From the NCBI RefSeq assembly GCF_004123675.1, contig NZ_CP035417.1, positions 3,153,501-3,217,500 on the forward strand: a stretch of 64,000 bases of DNA, given 5' to 3'. The notes under the pieces were generated by a model. It saw only the letters and a list, made by a program, of their open reading frames with translations. It was not told the origin of the DNA and did not search any database. Positions 39,059 to 46,811 of this stretch are shown one piece after another (positions within the stretch are counted from its first letter, which is position 1; each line of letters opens with the position of its first letter). The stretch is from Leisingera sp. NJS204. GTDB lineage: Bacteria; Pseudomonadota; Alphaproteobacteria; Rhodobacterales; Rhodobacteraceae. A program made the position numbers and the translations under genes.

Positions 39059-40351
39059 TCAATTGCCTGATCCGCTGTCCTCGCCGTCATTTGAGAGGGC
39101 GCCGGGGTCAAAGACATTGCCGAAACCGGAGCTGTTGCCCTGCGGCTCCTGCTCGGCCTCCGCGCCGTCCTCTTCATCCCCCGACAGGCTGCCGGGCGCA
39201 AAGACGCCGCCAAAACCCGAGTTATTGCCGGTGCCGGTGGCGGGCGCCGATTGGGCCGGGGCGCCGCCCTGCTCTTCCTGCTGCTGCTGGCGGCGCAGTT
39301 CACGCTGTCGGCGCAGCTCCTGGATGCGCTCTTCAGTCTCCAGGCGCTTTTGCTCCTGAATGTCGGCAATGCACTGCTGCGGGCTGTAGACCGTGGCGGT
39401 CCCCACCACTGCTACCGTTGCACAGGCCACAACAACCAGCGCCACCGCCGCAACATTGGAACTAAGGAACCCGGGCAGCCGCAGCTTGCCGTTTTCCAGT
39501 TCCTCCACCGTCGCCTTCTTACGGGCAGCCGCGACCAGTTCCTTGCGGCGGATGCCGGCCTCGTTCGCCAGCGCTGCAAACACCGTCAGCACCACGATGA
39601 TAAAGGCCAGCGCCGAGATCGCCGGGGTGATGCCATAACGCACCTTCTGCGCCAGTTCGATGGTCAGCGTCGGGTATTCGCCGAAGGTGAAGGTGGTGGT
39701 GTTGTAGTTCTCGAAACTGGCCAGGAACGCCAGCACCGCCGCGGAGGCAATCGCAGGCCGCATGAACGGCAACAGCACTTTGCGGAAGGCCTGGGCATGG
39801 GTGGCGCCCAGATCCAGTGCCGCCTCGGTCAGCGCAATGTCGTAGCGCTGCAGGCGCGCCACCAAGACCAGCATGCAGTAGCTGGCTATGAAGGTCGACT
39901 GGCCGATGATGGTCAGGAACAGGCCGTTCGACAGCCAGCTGTCCGCGCCCAGCCCCAGCATCCGGTTGATCCGGTCCCAGAACACCAGGGTCGAGATACC
40001 AATGACCACGCCGGGGATCAGGATCGGCGCGATGATGATGGTGTAATAGGTCGCGCGCAGCTTAGGCCAGATCTGGGTCAGCATCAGCGCCCCTGCCAGC
40101 CCCATCGACACCGACAGCACAATCGTGCCCGCCCCCACCAGGACAGAGTTCCAGATCCCGTTCAAAATCCGTTCGTCCTGGAACAGGGCCGAGAACCATT
40201 CAAAAGTCAGGCACTCCCAGGGAGTCATCCGCGGAAACGAAGGCGAGTTGAAGGCAGTCGCCGACATGATCACCAGCGGCCCCAGCAGGTAGGCAAAGAA
40301 GATCGCCAGATAGACCCAGAGGCTTATGCGCATAAAGGAGAAGTTCTTCAT
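39059..40351 (-). CDS. PotC-like ABC transporter permease with a C-terminal extension
   Basis: 430 residues. The first ~270 are a normal PotC-type permease with six helices and the EAA loop EAALDLGATHAQAFRKVLLP. The extra ~160 residues are unusual: an additional membrane helix (about 298-321), a charged Gln/Arg/Glu coiled coil (about 328-360) and two copies of a motif NxSGFGxVFxPGxLSxD, at about 377 and 407, each ending in an acidic run. I know no characterised PotC with this tail. The start overlaps the upstream permease stop (ATGA). Transport partner of the next three genes; substrate uncertain (polyamine family, possibly a methylated amine here). Confidence 0.87.
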   Translation of the reverse strand: MKNFSFMRISLWVYLAIFFAYLLGPLVIMSATAFNSPSFPRMTPWECLTFEWFSALFQDERILNGIWNSVLVGAGTIVLSVSMGLAGALMLTQIWPKLRATYYTIIIAPILIPGVVIGISTLVFWDRINRMLGLGADSWLSNGLFLTIIGQSTFIASYCMLVLVARLQRYDIALTEAALDLGATHAQAFRKVLLPFMRPAIASAAVLAFLASFENYNTTTFTFGEYPTLTIELAQKVRYGITPAISALAFIIVVLTVFAALANEAGIRRKELVAAARKKATVEELENGKLRLPGFLSSNVAAVALVVVACATVAVVGTATVYSPQQCIADIQEQKRLETEERIQELRRQRELRRQQQQEEQGGAPAQSAPATGTGNNSGFGGVFAPGSLSGDEEDGAEAEQEPQGNSSGFGNVFDPGALSNDGEDSGSGN

Positions 40352-41268
40352 TTGCCGATATCCCCCATGTTGACCTTGAACAGCCGCATGATGGCCAGCA
40401 CCAGCAGGATACAGGTGACCAGCAGCACCACCGCGTAAGCCGCGCCCTGCGGCCAGTCGGAGTTGTCATTGAACTGCTGATAGATCAGCTGGGTGAACCA
40501 CAAGGAAGACGGTCCGCCAAGGATCTGCGGTGCCGCCAGCGCGCCTGCCGACAGCATGAACACCATGGTGCAGCCCGAGGAAATACCCGGTTTAGCGTAG
40601 GGAATGACCACCCGCTGGTGGATCTTGGTCCAACTGGCGCCCATATCCCGCGCCGCCTCGATCTGATTGCGGTCCAGGCTTTCGATCACGTTGTAGATCG
40701 GGAAGATCATCAAGAGGATGTAGGCATAGCCCAAACCGGCATAGAGCGCGATATCATTGCGGATAAAGTCAAACGGGGTGTCGAATACCCCCAGCCCCAC
40801 CAGCATGTTATTAAGCACGCCGGTCTCGCCGAAGATGATGCGCAGCGCAAAGGCGCGCAGGATCTCGTTGATCCAGTAAGGGATGATCAGCATCAGTGCG
40901 AAGATGCGGATGTGATTGCCCTTGGTCTGGGCCAGATAATAGGCGATCGGGTAGCACAGGATCAGGTTGAAGATGGTGACGCAGACCGCTGCCACCAGGG
41001 TGCGGAAGAAGACATTGAGGTCGACAGCGTTGTAGCTCTGGCTGCCGCCTTCCGGTCCGAACACCAGATATTTGTAGTTTTCGACCGTATAGACGTCTTT
41101 GGGGCCGCCGATCTCTGGCGGCGGCAGGTTGGGACGGAATGAGAAGTCGAGCATCGATAGCTGCGGCAGAATAATCAGGCCGATGGTCCAGAACAGGACC
41201 AGGCCCAGCATCAGACTGCCCATGCCGAAACCGTTGCGTTTGAAGAACTCCCTCAGGAAGCTTGGCAT
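40348..41268 (-). CDS. PotB-like ABC transporter permease
   Basis: 306 residues with six predicted helices and the permease EAA loop EAARDMGASWTKIHQRVVIP. The long periplasmic segment after TM1 (DFSFRPNLPPPEIGGPKDVYTVENYKYL) is typical of the PotB family. The ATG at 41268 was chosen over earlier in-frame starts because it gives the expected MPSFLREFF...GSLMLGLVLFW beginning and lies 13 nt after the ATPase stop. Confidence 0.9.
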   Translation of the reverse strand: MPSFLREFFKRNGFGMGSLMLGLVLFWTIGLIILPQLSMLDFSFRPNLPPPEIGGPKDVYTVENYKYLVFGPEGGSQSYNAVDLNVFFRTLVAAVCVTIFNLILCYPIAYYLAQTKGNHIRIFALMLIIPYWINEILRAFALRIIFGETGVLNNMLVGLGVFDTPFDFIRNDIALYAGLGYAYILLMIFPIYNVIESLDRNQIEAARDMGASWTKIHQRVVIPYAKPGISSGCTMVFMLSAGALAAPQILGGPSSLWFTQLIYQQFNDNSDWPQGAAYAVVLLVTCILLVLAIMRLFKVNMGDIGK

Positions 41269-41281
41269 GACATGGGCCTCC

Positions 41282-42394
41282 TCATTCCGCGGCCAGCTCA
41301 CCGGCGGGAACACAGACGGCGTTTTTCGTCTCGTATTCCAGGGTGATGTTTTGGCCGGTGTGGTCATCAAAGGACTGACCCAGGTTGGGGATTGAGACCT
41401 TCAGCTCCTTGCCGCCGTCGCCTTCCATGAAGATGTTGAAGCTATTGCCCTCGAACTCCTCGTGGTTGACACGTGCGGTCACGAAATGGTCGCCCGCCGC
41501 GCCCTGGGATGCCAGCGCAAAGGCCTCGGGACGGATGAACATCATCGCCTCGTCGCCTTCTTTCATGCGGCCCTGGTTGGCGGTGGAAACCCGCGCCACC
41601 AGATCGCCTGACCGGTTGGTGGCGATCAAGGCCTCGTCGCCCATCACCCGCTTCACCTTGCCGCGGAAGACGTTGTTTTCGCCCACGAAAGACGCCGCAA
41701 AGGCGGTGGCCGGATCGTTGTAGATGGTTTTGCCATCACCGATCTGGTCAATCACCCCCGCCTTCATCACCGCGATATTGTCGGACATGGTCAGCGCCTC
41801 GCCCTGATCGTGGGTGATGTAGATAAAGGTGATGCCGACCCGCTGCTGAATCTCGCGCAGCTCGGTGCGCATATGCTGGCGTAGCTTCAGGTCCAGCGCC
41901 GACAGCGGTTCATCAAGCAGCAGCACATCGGGTTCGGCGCACAAGGCGCGCGCAATGGCCACCCGCTGCCGCTGGCCGCCAGACAGTTCGGAGGGCAGTT
42001 TGTCGCCCTGTCCCGGCAGCGCGATCATGTCCAAAAGCTCATCCGCGCGCTTGCGCCGCTCCCTGGCCGAGGCGCCCTTGATCTCCATGGAAAACGTGAT
42101 GTTCTCCCAGACCTTCATCAGCGGGAACAGCGCCAGATTCTGAAAGATCAGCGCGGTCGGGCGCTTGTTCGGCCCGATCCCCTTCATGTTATTGCCGCCA
42201 ATCAGCACCCGGCCCTCGCTTGGCTCAAGAAAGCCTGAGACCGCCCGCAGGATGGTGGTTTTGCCGCAGCCCGAGGGCCCCAGAAAGGAGAAAAAATCCC
42301 CTCCATTGATGTTCACATTGGCATCGCGCACGGCGACAAAGTCACCGAACCGGATCCAAAGATTCTCGAGATCAACGCCGACCCCAGCACTCAT
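41282..42394 (-). CDS. PotA-like ABC transporter ATPase
   Basis: 370 residues. Walker A GPSGCGKTT, Q-loop FQNLALFP, signature LSGGQRQRVAIARAL, Walker B VLLLDEPLSALD and switch His in THDQGEA are all present. A C-terminal TOBE domain (about 290-365) follows, as in PotA/FbpC-type importers. The ATG at 42394 gives the normal N-terminus; the upstream in-frame residues are not family-like. It energises the two permeases downstream. Confidence 0.92.
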   Translation of the reverse strand: MSAGVGVDLENLWIRFGDFVAVRDANVNINGGDFFSFLGPSGCGKTTILRAVSGFLEPSEGRVLIGGNNMKGIGPNKRPTALIFQNLALFPLMKVWENITFSMEIKGASARERRKRADELLDMIALPGQGDKLPSELSGGQRQRVAIARALCAEPDVLLLDEPLSALDLKLRQHMRTELREIQQRVGITFIYITHDQGEALTMSDNIAVMKAGVIDQIGDGKTIYNDPATAFAASFVGENNVFRGKVKRVMGDEALIATNRSGDLVARVSTANQGRMKEGDEAMMFIRPEAFALASQGAAGDHFVTARVNHEEFEGNSFNIFMEGDGGKELKVSIPNLGQSFDDHTGQNITLEYETKNAVCVPAGELAAE

Positions 42395-42515
42395 TTGGCT
42401 TCTCCCCAGGGTGCAGATCCCCATTCCGGTGGCGCTCCACCGGCCCCGCAAGACCTGCTTCCCTTGTATTGTTGTTGATTGCGCCGTCCCGGCTGGCTGC
42501 CAGCGGCACGAAACC

Positions 42516-42543
42516 GGCCCCCGGGATAGATCTCCCGGGGGCC
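42516..42543 (-). terminator. Intra-operon hairpin between binding protein and ATPase
   Basis: GGCCCCCGGGA and TCCCGGGGGCC form a perfect 11-bp stem with a 6-nt loop, 20 bases after the binding-protein stop. There is no U-run. Such hairpins commonly stabilise the upstream message so that the binding protein is made in excess of the membrane parts. Confidence 0.6.
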
Positions 42544-42563
42544 CGCATGATCAGGCGCTTCGC

Positions 42564-43688
42564 TTAGGCGCTTTTGAACTTGTTGACAAACTCGGTCCGC
42601 ACGTCCGCATACCACGGCGCCTCGGCCGGCCATGGGTTCAGATTGGCCAGCGAGTTGCCCGGATAGGCTTCGGCAAAGTTCTTTTTGTAGACATCGCCCG
42701 AGTGGCTGTCGGCGCCCAGAACCGGCGAGTTGTAGCCATGGCTGTCGATTGCTTTGCCTGCCGGCTCCTGCTCGTAAGCGTAAGAGACAAAGGCATAAAC
42801 CTGCTCTTCGTTCTTGGCGCCAACCGGCATCGAGATGCCGTCGACCCAAGCCATCGAGCCTTCGACCGGTGCCTGATAGTGCACAGGTTCGCCAGCAGAC
42901 TTAAGCGCCAGCGGCGGGCCGTCCCAGGTCTGGCCGACCACCACGCCCTCGTTCAGCAGGCCGTTCTTTTGGGTGTCCGCATCGTTCCAGATCAGTTTGA
43001 TCCGGTTCTTGCGCGCCACGCACCAATCGGTGACCTGGCCCCAGACCTTACGCATGGTTTCCTCGTCGTCGTAAGCCGCCCAGATTGAGCCTGGCTCCAT
43101 CTCGCCCGAGGCTTCCATGTAAAGACCCGCGCCCAGCATCATCGAATGCGCCCGGCCCATGGTCTTGCCGGCATTTTCTTCCGACCAGACATCGCCATAA
43201 GACGGCGCGTCACCGGCCGGCAGCCATTTGTCGGTACGGTAGGCAATGCCTTCGGTGCCCCAGATATGCGGCAGCCAATGCACGCCCGAACCGCCAAAGT
43301 TCCAGGCGTCGGTGCCGATCTTGGCCATCGCAGGGTTCACCGCGTCAATGTTGACCTTGTTCATGTCGAACGGCTTTAGCAGTTCCAGCGGCCCCCACTG
43401 CAGCGAGCGGTTGTTGGTCGGCGAAACGATGTCGAAACCCTGGCCCTTGGTGGCCTTCATCTTGTTGATGATTTCTTCGTTGGAACCGATACCGGTGTAA
43501 TTCACCTTGATGCCGGTCTTGGCCTCGAAACCCGCGATGAATTCGGGCGGCAGATAGTCCGACCACATCAGAATGTTCACTTCGCCGGAAGACGCCAGCG
43601 CGCTTTTTGAGTAAAGCGGCGCCGCCAGTGCAGCAGCACCTGCGCTTTTCAGCACCGTGCGGCGGCTGATTGAAGTCTTTGCTGTCAT
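42564..43688 (-). CDS. PotD-like periplasmic substrate-binding protein
   Basis: 374 residues. The N-terminus SRRTVLKSAGAAALAAPLYSK is a Tat-type signal (twin Arg), and cleavage is likely after ALAS. The mature part is a polyamine-type binding protein (VNILMWSDYLPPEFIAGFEA, KTGIKVNYTGIGSNEEIINKMKA, IWGTEGIAYRTDKW). First gene of the four-gene transport operon. The nearby MttB/DMGDH-like enzymes and LysR suggest a quaternary or methylated amine, but polyamine cannot be excluded. Confidence 0.9.
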   Translation of the reverse strand: MTAKTSISRRTVLKSAGAAALAAPLYSKSALASSGEVNILMWSDYLPPEFIAGFEAKTGIKVNYTGIGSNEEIINKMKATKGQGFDIVSPTNNRSLQWGPLELLKPFDMNKVNIDAVNPAMAKIGTDAWNFGGSGVHWLPHIWGTEGIAYRTDKWLPAGDAPSYGDVWSEENAGKTMGRAHSMMLGAGLYMEASGEMEPGSIWAAYDDEETMRKVWGQVTDWCVARKNRIKLIWNDADTQKNGLLNEGVVVGQTWDGPPLALKSAGEPVHYQAPVEGSMAWVDGISMPVGAKNEEQVYAFVSYAYEQEPAGKAIDSHGYNSPVLGADSHSGDVYKKNFAEAYPGNSLANLNPWPAEAPWYADVRTEFVNKFKSA

Positions 43689-44119
43689 ATCCAGTTATCT
43701 CCCTTTGGACTGTTGTTTGTTGTTCTTATTGTTTCAACCGTGAAACCTTGCGGAGTCATACGCCCCGCCTACAGTGACAGTTTCCAAAACTGATAAGGCC
43801 AGAGTTTTCGCAATCCGGCTTTGCATAACGCCAGTTTCGGTGCAGTTAAATTTCCTCCACGACAATGCATCGGCTGAAAAACCATCGCTGTGGCTGCAGT
43901 GTGCGCCCGTCGGCGCGAGGCGTCAATGTTCATAAACCCTTTACAAGGCAGCGGCATTTTCCGCGCAGGCGCAGGAAGCAGCTGCGCAAGGAGCGGATTA
44001 CCTGCGTAACAGCCCAACCGCAGCCGGCCCGGCCATGGTGTCCAGCTTATTTGCAAGAATTGGCGGAATTCTAAAAAACCCCTCATGACGCAGCCGCGCA
44101 ATTGTGGGAGACATATCCG
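43689..44119. other. Divergent promoter region, transporter/LysR
   Basis: 431 bp between the binding-protein gene and the LysR gene, with no gene recognised. AAAACT (43786-43791) and AGTTTT (43803-43808) form an inverted repeat of the size expected for a LysR half-site pair. The 43720-43860 stretch is AT-rich and a likely promoter for the transporter. Confidence 0.45.
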
Positions 44120-45094
44120 ATGCCCAGCCACTCCGCCCGCAAAGATCTGAGCCTGAAAGGGCTGGAACTGTTTCAGATCACCGCCCGCAAAGGGTCTTTG
44201 CAGGACGTGTCCGACGAGACCGGCCTGTCAGTCAGCACCATTTCGCACCACCTGCGCAATCTTGAGGATCATCTGGGTGTGGAGCTGTTCAACCACAGCC
44301 GCCGCCCCATGGTCCTGACACCCAAAGGCCAGGTTTTCCTGCGCAGCATCGGCGATGCGCTGCACACGATCCGCAAGGCCAAGGCGGAGGCTTCGGCCGG
44401 GAACATTTCCGAGGCCAGCTATCTTAGGCTTGGCACGATCGAGGATTTTGACAGCGACATCATCCCTGAACTGGCCGTATTCCTGTCCACCAGCATGCCG
44501 CGCTGCGATTTCATGTATCAGACCGATTCAAGCCATGCGATCCTGGCCATGCTGCGTGACCGGCAGCTGGATCTGGGCATCACCACCACCCCGTCTGAGC
44601 GATTGCGCGATCTGCAGGACAGGCCGCTGCTGCGCGATCCCTTTGTTGCGGTGCTGCCCAAATCAGACGAACCCATGCTGCAGGAGGTTATCGAAGGCCG
44701 CAGCACGCTGCCCTTCCTGCGCTTTGCCAGCAACCAGATCATTTCCCGCCAGATCGAAACCCAGTTGCGGCGGATGGGCCTGTCGCTGCCGCACCGGTTC
44801 GAATGCGCCAGCAATCAGACACTGATGGCCATGGTCGCAGCGGGTGCCGGTTGGACGATCACCACGCCGCTGCTGTTTTCCCGCGCCAAACTGTTCCAGC
44901 CCAAACTGCAAATGGTCGCTTTTCCGGGCAAAAGCTTCTCGCGCACATTGGCCATCGTTTCGACGCCGGATTGCTCGCGCTCGATTCTTGATCTGGTCGA
45001 CAGCCGGATGCGCACACTGATTGCTGATCACGCGATAAAGCCGTTCCAGCAAAGCACGCCCTGGCTTGCGGACAGCTTCACCCTGATCTCTTGA
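44120..45094 (+). CDS. LysR-family transcriptional regulator A
   Basis: 324 residues. Winged HTH at about 8-70 (LELFQITARKGSLQDVSDETG, LSVSTISHHLRNLEDHLGV); effector domain from about 95 (LRLGTIEDFDSDIIPELAVF). It is clearly paralogous to the LysR at 52694 (shared features: FQ, GLS-STxSxHLRxLE, SRRPM/TRRPM, IETQL, VVxFPGKSFxRT). It is divergent from the PotABCD-type operon and so probably its regulator. ATG at 44120 with GGGAGA 8 bases upstream; a TTG at 44102 is an alternative. Confidence 0.87.
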   Translation: MPSHSARKDLSLKGLELFQITARKGSLQDVSDETGLSVSTISHHLRNLEDHLGVELFNHSRRPMVLTPKGQVFLRSIGDALHTIRKAKAEASAGNISEASYLRLGTIEDFDSDIIPELAVFLSTSMPRCDFMYQTDSSHAILAMLRDRQLDLGITTTPSERLRDLQDRPLLRDPFVAVLPKSDEPMLQEVIEGRSTLPFLRFASNQIISRQIETQLRRMGLSLPHRFECASNQTLMAMVAAGAGWTITTPLLFSRAKLFQPKLQMVAFPGKSFSRTLAIVSTPDCSRSILDLVDSRMRTLIADHAIKPFQQSTPWLADSFTLIS

Positions 45095-45106
45095 CTGCCC
45101 CGCACC

Positions 45107-46624
45107 TCAATAGATCTTGAACCGCGCCCGGATCTCCCGGTCCTGCTCTGCGGTCAGATACGCGGGCTGATGGGTCTGCAATATTTCCTGCGCCCGCACC
45201 CGCGCATGTGCCCAGGCATCCAATCCGCCCTTTTCCGCCCAGGTGCGCGGCTCGTCCCGGTCCGCAATCGCCGGATAGAAATAATCCCGCTCCATCGCCG
45301 CCAAAGTATGCTGGCCGCCCAGGAAGTGCCCCTCGCCCAGCACCGCTGCGCAGATCGCCTCGAACCCGAGGTTCTCCTCGCTCACCTCAATCCCGCGCAG
45401 GGCACGGTAGGTGTGGGAATGCATCTCGTCATCCAGCACGAAGCCTTCAAAACTTACCCCCAGAAGGGATGCCGTCATGCCCGAGCTTTCATAGATCAGA
45501 TTGCCCCCTGCCAGCGCTGCCGCCAGCGAAGTCAGCCCCTTCTCAGCCCCGTATTGCGCATCAATCGCCTTGGCGTCGGTCATAGAGCATGCCACGCCAG
45601 AGGGCAGCCCCAGCCAGTTCGACAGCTGCGCCGAGGCCGCATTCAGCACCGCCGTCTCGCCGCTGCCGCCAGAAAACGCGCCTGTACGCAGGTCAATCAC
45701 CAAAGGCCAGTTGGAGAACACCATCGGGAAACCCGGCTGGATCGCATGGAGCATCACCAGGCTGGCCAGGGTCTCGGCCAGTGATTGCGCCAGAAACCCC
45801 GCCAATGTGGCGGGCGCCGTTGCCCCGGCCTGGGCCGCAGTGATGCAGGACATTGGAATGTTGTGCCTAATGCATTCATAGACAACGTCCACCGCATCCT
45901 CGCCATACCGCATAGGAGAGATGACCGGGCTGATATGCGCCTTGAGGAAGGGGCGTTTGGAGAACTCCCCCGGACCGCCTGCTGCGATATCCAGCATCTC
46001 CACAATCGGTGCCACATTCTCAGCCAGTGTGAACGATGTCGCCACCGGTTTGGTGGTGTTCTTCAGCAGCGCATAGACTGTGTTCACGTCCAGGTCGTAA
46101 TTATCCGGCACATCTGTCGCCACGCAACAGCGGGTGAACCAGCTGACATTGGCCAGGGTATCCTGCAGCCTGGTAAAGTCATGCAGGTCGGTCAGCGTCG
46201 AAGGCCGGTACACCCCGCTTTCCAAATCCAGCGTCTGCACAGCCGCACCGCCGGTGCCGAAATGCACCGCATTGCCGCCCACCGTGATTGAGCGGATGTC
46301 ATCGCGCCCATGCAGGACAAAGGTTTTGGCCGCCTGATCAATCGCCTGCTCCACCAGTTGCGGCGGCAACAATACCCGCCCGGAACCGTTGTCCTGCGCC
46401 CCTGCCGCCAGCAGATCGGCGTGCAGCCGGGGCGGAACTTCCCCCATGCCAAGCTTGGCCAGCAATTCCAGTGAAGTGGAGTAAACCCGTTCCAGTTCCT
46501 CAGGGGTCAGCGGTTTATAGGCCCCGCCGATCTGGCCCGGCGGACAGGGATCCACGGCAGGCTTTGCCGCCCTCTGCGCCAAACGCTCCCGGCGCCCGCC
46601 CCGTTTGGCTCGCTGCTCTGCCAT
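45107..46624 (-). CDS. MttB-family methyltransferase, non-pyrrolysine type
   Basis: 505 residues of the trimethylamine methyltransferase superfamily, read through without any in-frame TAG. At the position where MttB carries pyrrolysine the sequence is GLPSGVACSMTDAKAID, so this is the non-Pyl branch, whose characterised members demethylate glycine betaine and similar quaternary amines to a corrinoid protein. The Arg-rich N-terminus and the C-terminal REIRARFKIY are typical. No corrinoid partner is encoded nearby. The ATG at 46624 has AGGAGGT upstream. It is divergent from the FAD oxidoreductase at 46812, and a decayed relative lies at 25205-26749. Confidence 0.88.
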   Translation of the reverse strand: MAEQRAKRGGRRERLAQRAAKPAVDPCPPGQIGGAYKPLTPEELERVYSTSLELLAKLGMGEVPPRLHADLLAAGAQDNGSGRVLLPPQLVEQAIDQAAKTFVLHGRDDIRSITVGGNAVHFGTGGAAVQTLDLESGVYRPSTLTDLHDFTRLQDTLANVSWFTRCCVATDVPDNYDLDVNTVYALLKNTTKPVATSFTLAENVAPIVEMLDIAAGGPGEFSKRPFLKAHISPVISPMRYGEDAVDVVYECIRHNIPMSCITAAQAGATAPATLAGFLAQSLAETLASLVMLHAIQPGFPMVFSNWPLVIDLRTGAFSGGSGETAVLNAASAQLSNWLGLPSGVACSMTDAKAIDAQYGAEKGLTSLAAALAGGNLIYESSGMTASLLGVSFEGFVLDDEMHSHTYRALRGIEVSEENLGFEAICAAVLGEGHFLGGQHTLAAMERDYFYPAIADRDEPRTWAEKGGLDAWAHARVRAQEILQTHQPAYLTAEQDREIRARFKIY

Positions 46625-46709
46625 TCTTGTGACCTCCTGAGGTAAATCTTGCCCCAATGTTCCCGCCACAGCCGCAGGCTGGCAATCACAGCAGTATAAA
46701 TGACAATTT

Positions 46710-46731
46710 ATTCAACCAAATTTTCGAATTT
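46710..46731. promoter_or_regulatory. Candidate operator in MttB/FAD-protein divergent promoter
   Basis: ATTC (46710-46713) and GAAT (46726-46729) face each other, and AAATT/AATTT (46718-46722, 46727-46731) overlap them. The size fits a LysR-type site. Pattern only. Confidence 0.3.
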
Positions 46732-46811
46732 ATGGGAATTACACTCCCGTGCATTGCAGCCTGCCCTGACTGGGCGCTTAGTCATGCAAAATCCATCGGG
46801 AGGCCTCTTTT

